7,322 bases of DNA from Flavobacteriales bacterium CG_4_9_14_3_um_filter_32_8. GTDB lineage: Bacteria > Bacteroidota > Bacteroidia > Flavobacteriales_E > Vicingaceae. The position numbers were made by a program, and so were the translations under genes. A model generated the notes under the pieces. It ran no database searches. It was not told where the DNA came from and worked only from the letters and a program-made list of their open reading frames with translations. Each line of letters starts with the position of its first letter. Within the stretch, counting starts at the first letter, position 1. The stretch covers positions 1-7,322 of the forward strand of contig PFUQ01000007.1 in assembly GCA_002790175.1 (NCBI GenBank), read 5' to 3'. Below are positions 7,173 to 7,322 of this stretch, in pieces.

Positions 7173-7194
7173 CATGACAGAAAGAAGCGTGGGT

Positions 7195-7322
7195 TTAGAA
7201 TACCAAAACTTTATCACTATCTACCACCCAGTTGGTCAATTCAGCCATAGTGCTTATTTCTGCTCCTTCAATGAGTGAAACATTTTTCAACCCTCTAGCT
7301 TCAGCACAACCACCACATTTAT
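7195..7322 (-). CDS. DsrE-family protein, C-terminal end (partial)
   Basis: The minus strand is open from the window edge to a TAA at 7197-7195, giving the last 41 residues. The fragment begins KCGGCAEARGLKNVSLIEGA and continues with EISTMAELTNWVVDSDKVLV and a final Phe. This matches the C-terminus of small DsrE/DsrF-like proteins (about 115-120 residues when complete), in which a C-x-x-C-x-x-A-R-G motif precedes an M..L..W...SDKV ending. The two cysteines (second and fifth residues of the fragment) suggest sulfur-handling or thiol chemistry, as in TusD/DsrE relatives, though many family members are uncharacterised. The start and about two thirds of the gene lie beyond the right edge. Confidence 0.83.
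   Translation of the reverse strand, partial: KCGGCAEARGLKNVSLIEGAEISTMAELTNWVVDSDKVLVF

Larger units (their letters stand above)
6830..7194. other. Gene-poor intergenic stretch with several inverted repeats
   Basis: No convincing gene lies between the binding-protein start and the DsrE-like stop (365 bp). The part next to the binding protein should hold its minus-strand promoter, but no standard element is evident; the heptamers GCATGTT (6831-6837) and AACATGC (6904-6910) are inverted copies of each other. Further right are the REP-like hairpin at 6993-7027 and a second inverted repeat at 7143-7172, both listed separately. A 40-codon open frame at 7038-7160 on the plus strand is not strong enough to call. 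The mixture of short arms such as CGAGTT, AACTCG and ACGAGT suggests a decayed repetitive element, but a single copy cannot prove that. Confidence 0.55.

Noticed and set aside
1..7322. CRISPR array, tRNA or rRNA genes, insertion sequence, prophage or toxin-antitoxin module
   Set aside because: No regularly spaced direct repeats, tRNA-like cloverleaf, transposase motif or phage-like gene was seen on either strand; the genes are mostly ordinary full-length metabolic and envelope genes.

Overview
The window looks like a chromosomal stretch of a member of the Bacteroidota, probably Flavobacteriales-like. The evidence is an AT-rich genome, A/T-rich leaders without Shine-Dalgarno motifs, one exact match to the Bacteroidota -7 promoter element (TAnnTTTG), and the closest remembered family variants of most proteins. 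The lineage is an inference from sequence character; I could run no database search.

Layout. Positions 2-244 hold the C-terminal end of an initiating sugar-phosphate transferase. It is followed 22 bp later by a full-length membrane-anchored nucleotide-sugar 4,6-dehydratase of the WbpM/FlaA1/CapD type (267-2144). Together they look like the tail of a surface-polysaccharide or glycan cluster. A weak hairpin and a promoter-like site then separate off gcvT (2248-3345, glycine cleavage T protein). A 19-bp perfect hairpin built from AATTAGA repeats lies just upstream of a 2-phosphosulfolactate phosphatase family gene (comB, 3421-4167). That gene overlaps by 29 bp, or abuts if a later start is used, an exported zinc-dependent phospholipase C/S1-P1 nuclease-like protein (4139-5167). 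Converging on it from the minus strand is a family 5 (peptide/oligopeptide type) ABC substrate-binding lipoprotein (5174-6829). A gene-poor stretch of about 365 bp with several inverted repeats follows (6830-7194). The window closes with the C-terminus of a DsrE-family protein on the minus strand (7195-7322, cut by the window edge).

How the genes relate. The transferase and dehydratase plausibly act in one pathway: the dehydratase makes a UDP-4-keto-6-deoxy-sugar, and the transferase loads a sugar phosphate on the lipid carrier. The comB and phospholipase-like genes are probably co-transcribed. The other neighbours show no obvious common pathway. I see no CRISPR array, transposase, toxin-antitoxin pair, phage gene or clear new multi-gene system. 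The parts most worth a second look are the hairpin before comB, the structured intergenic stretch near the right end, and the intact metal-binding set with an ambiguous start in the phospholipase-like protein.
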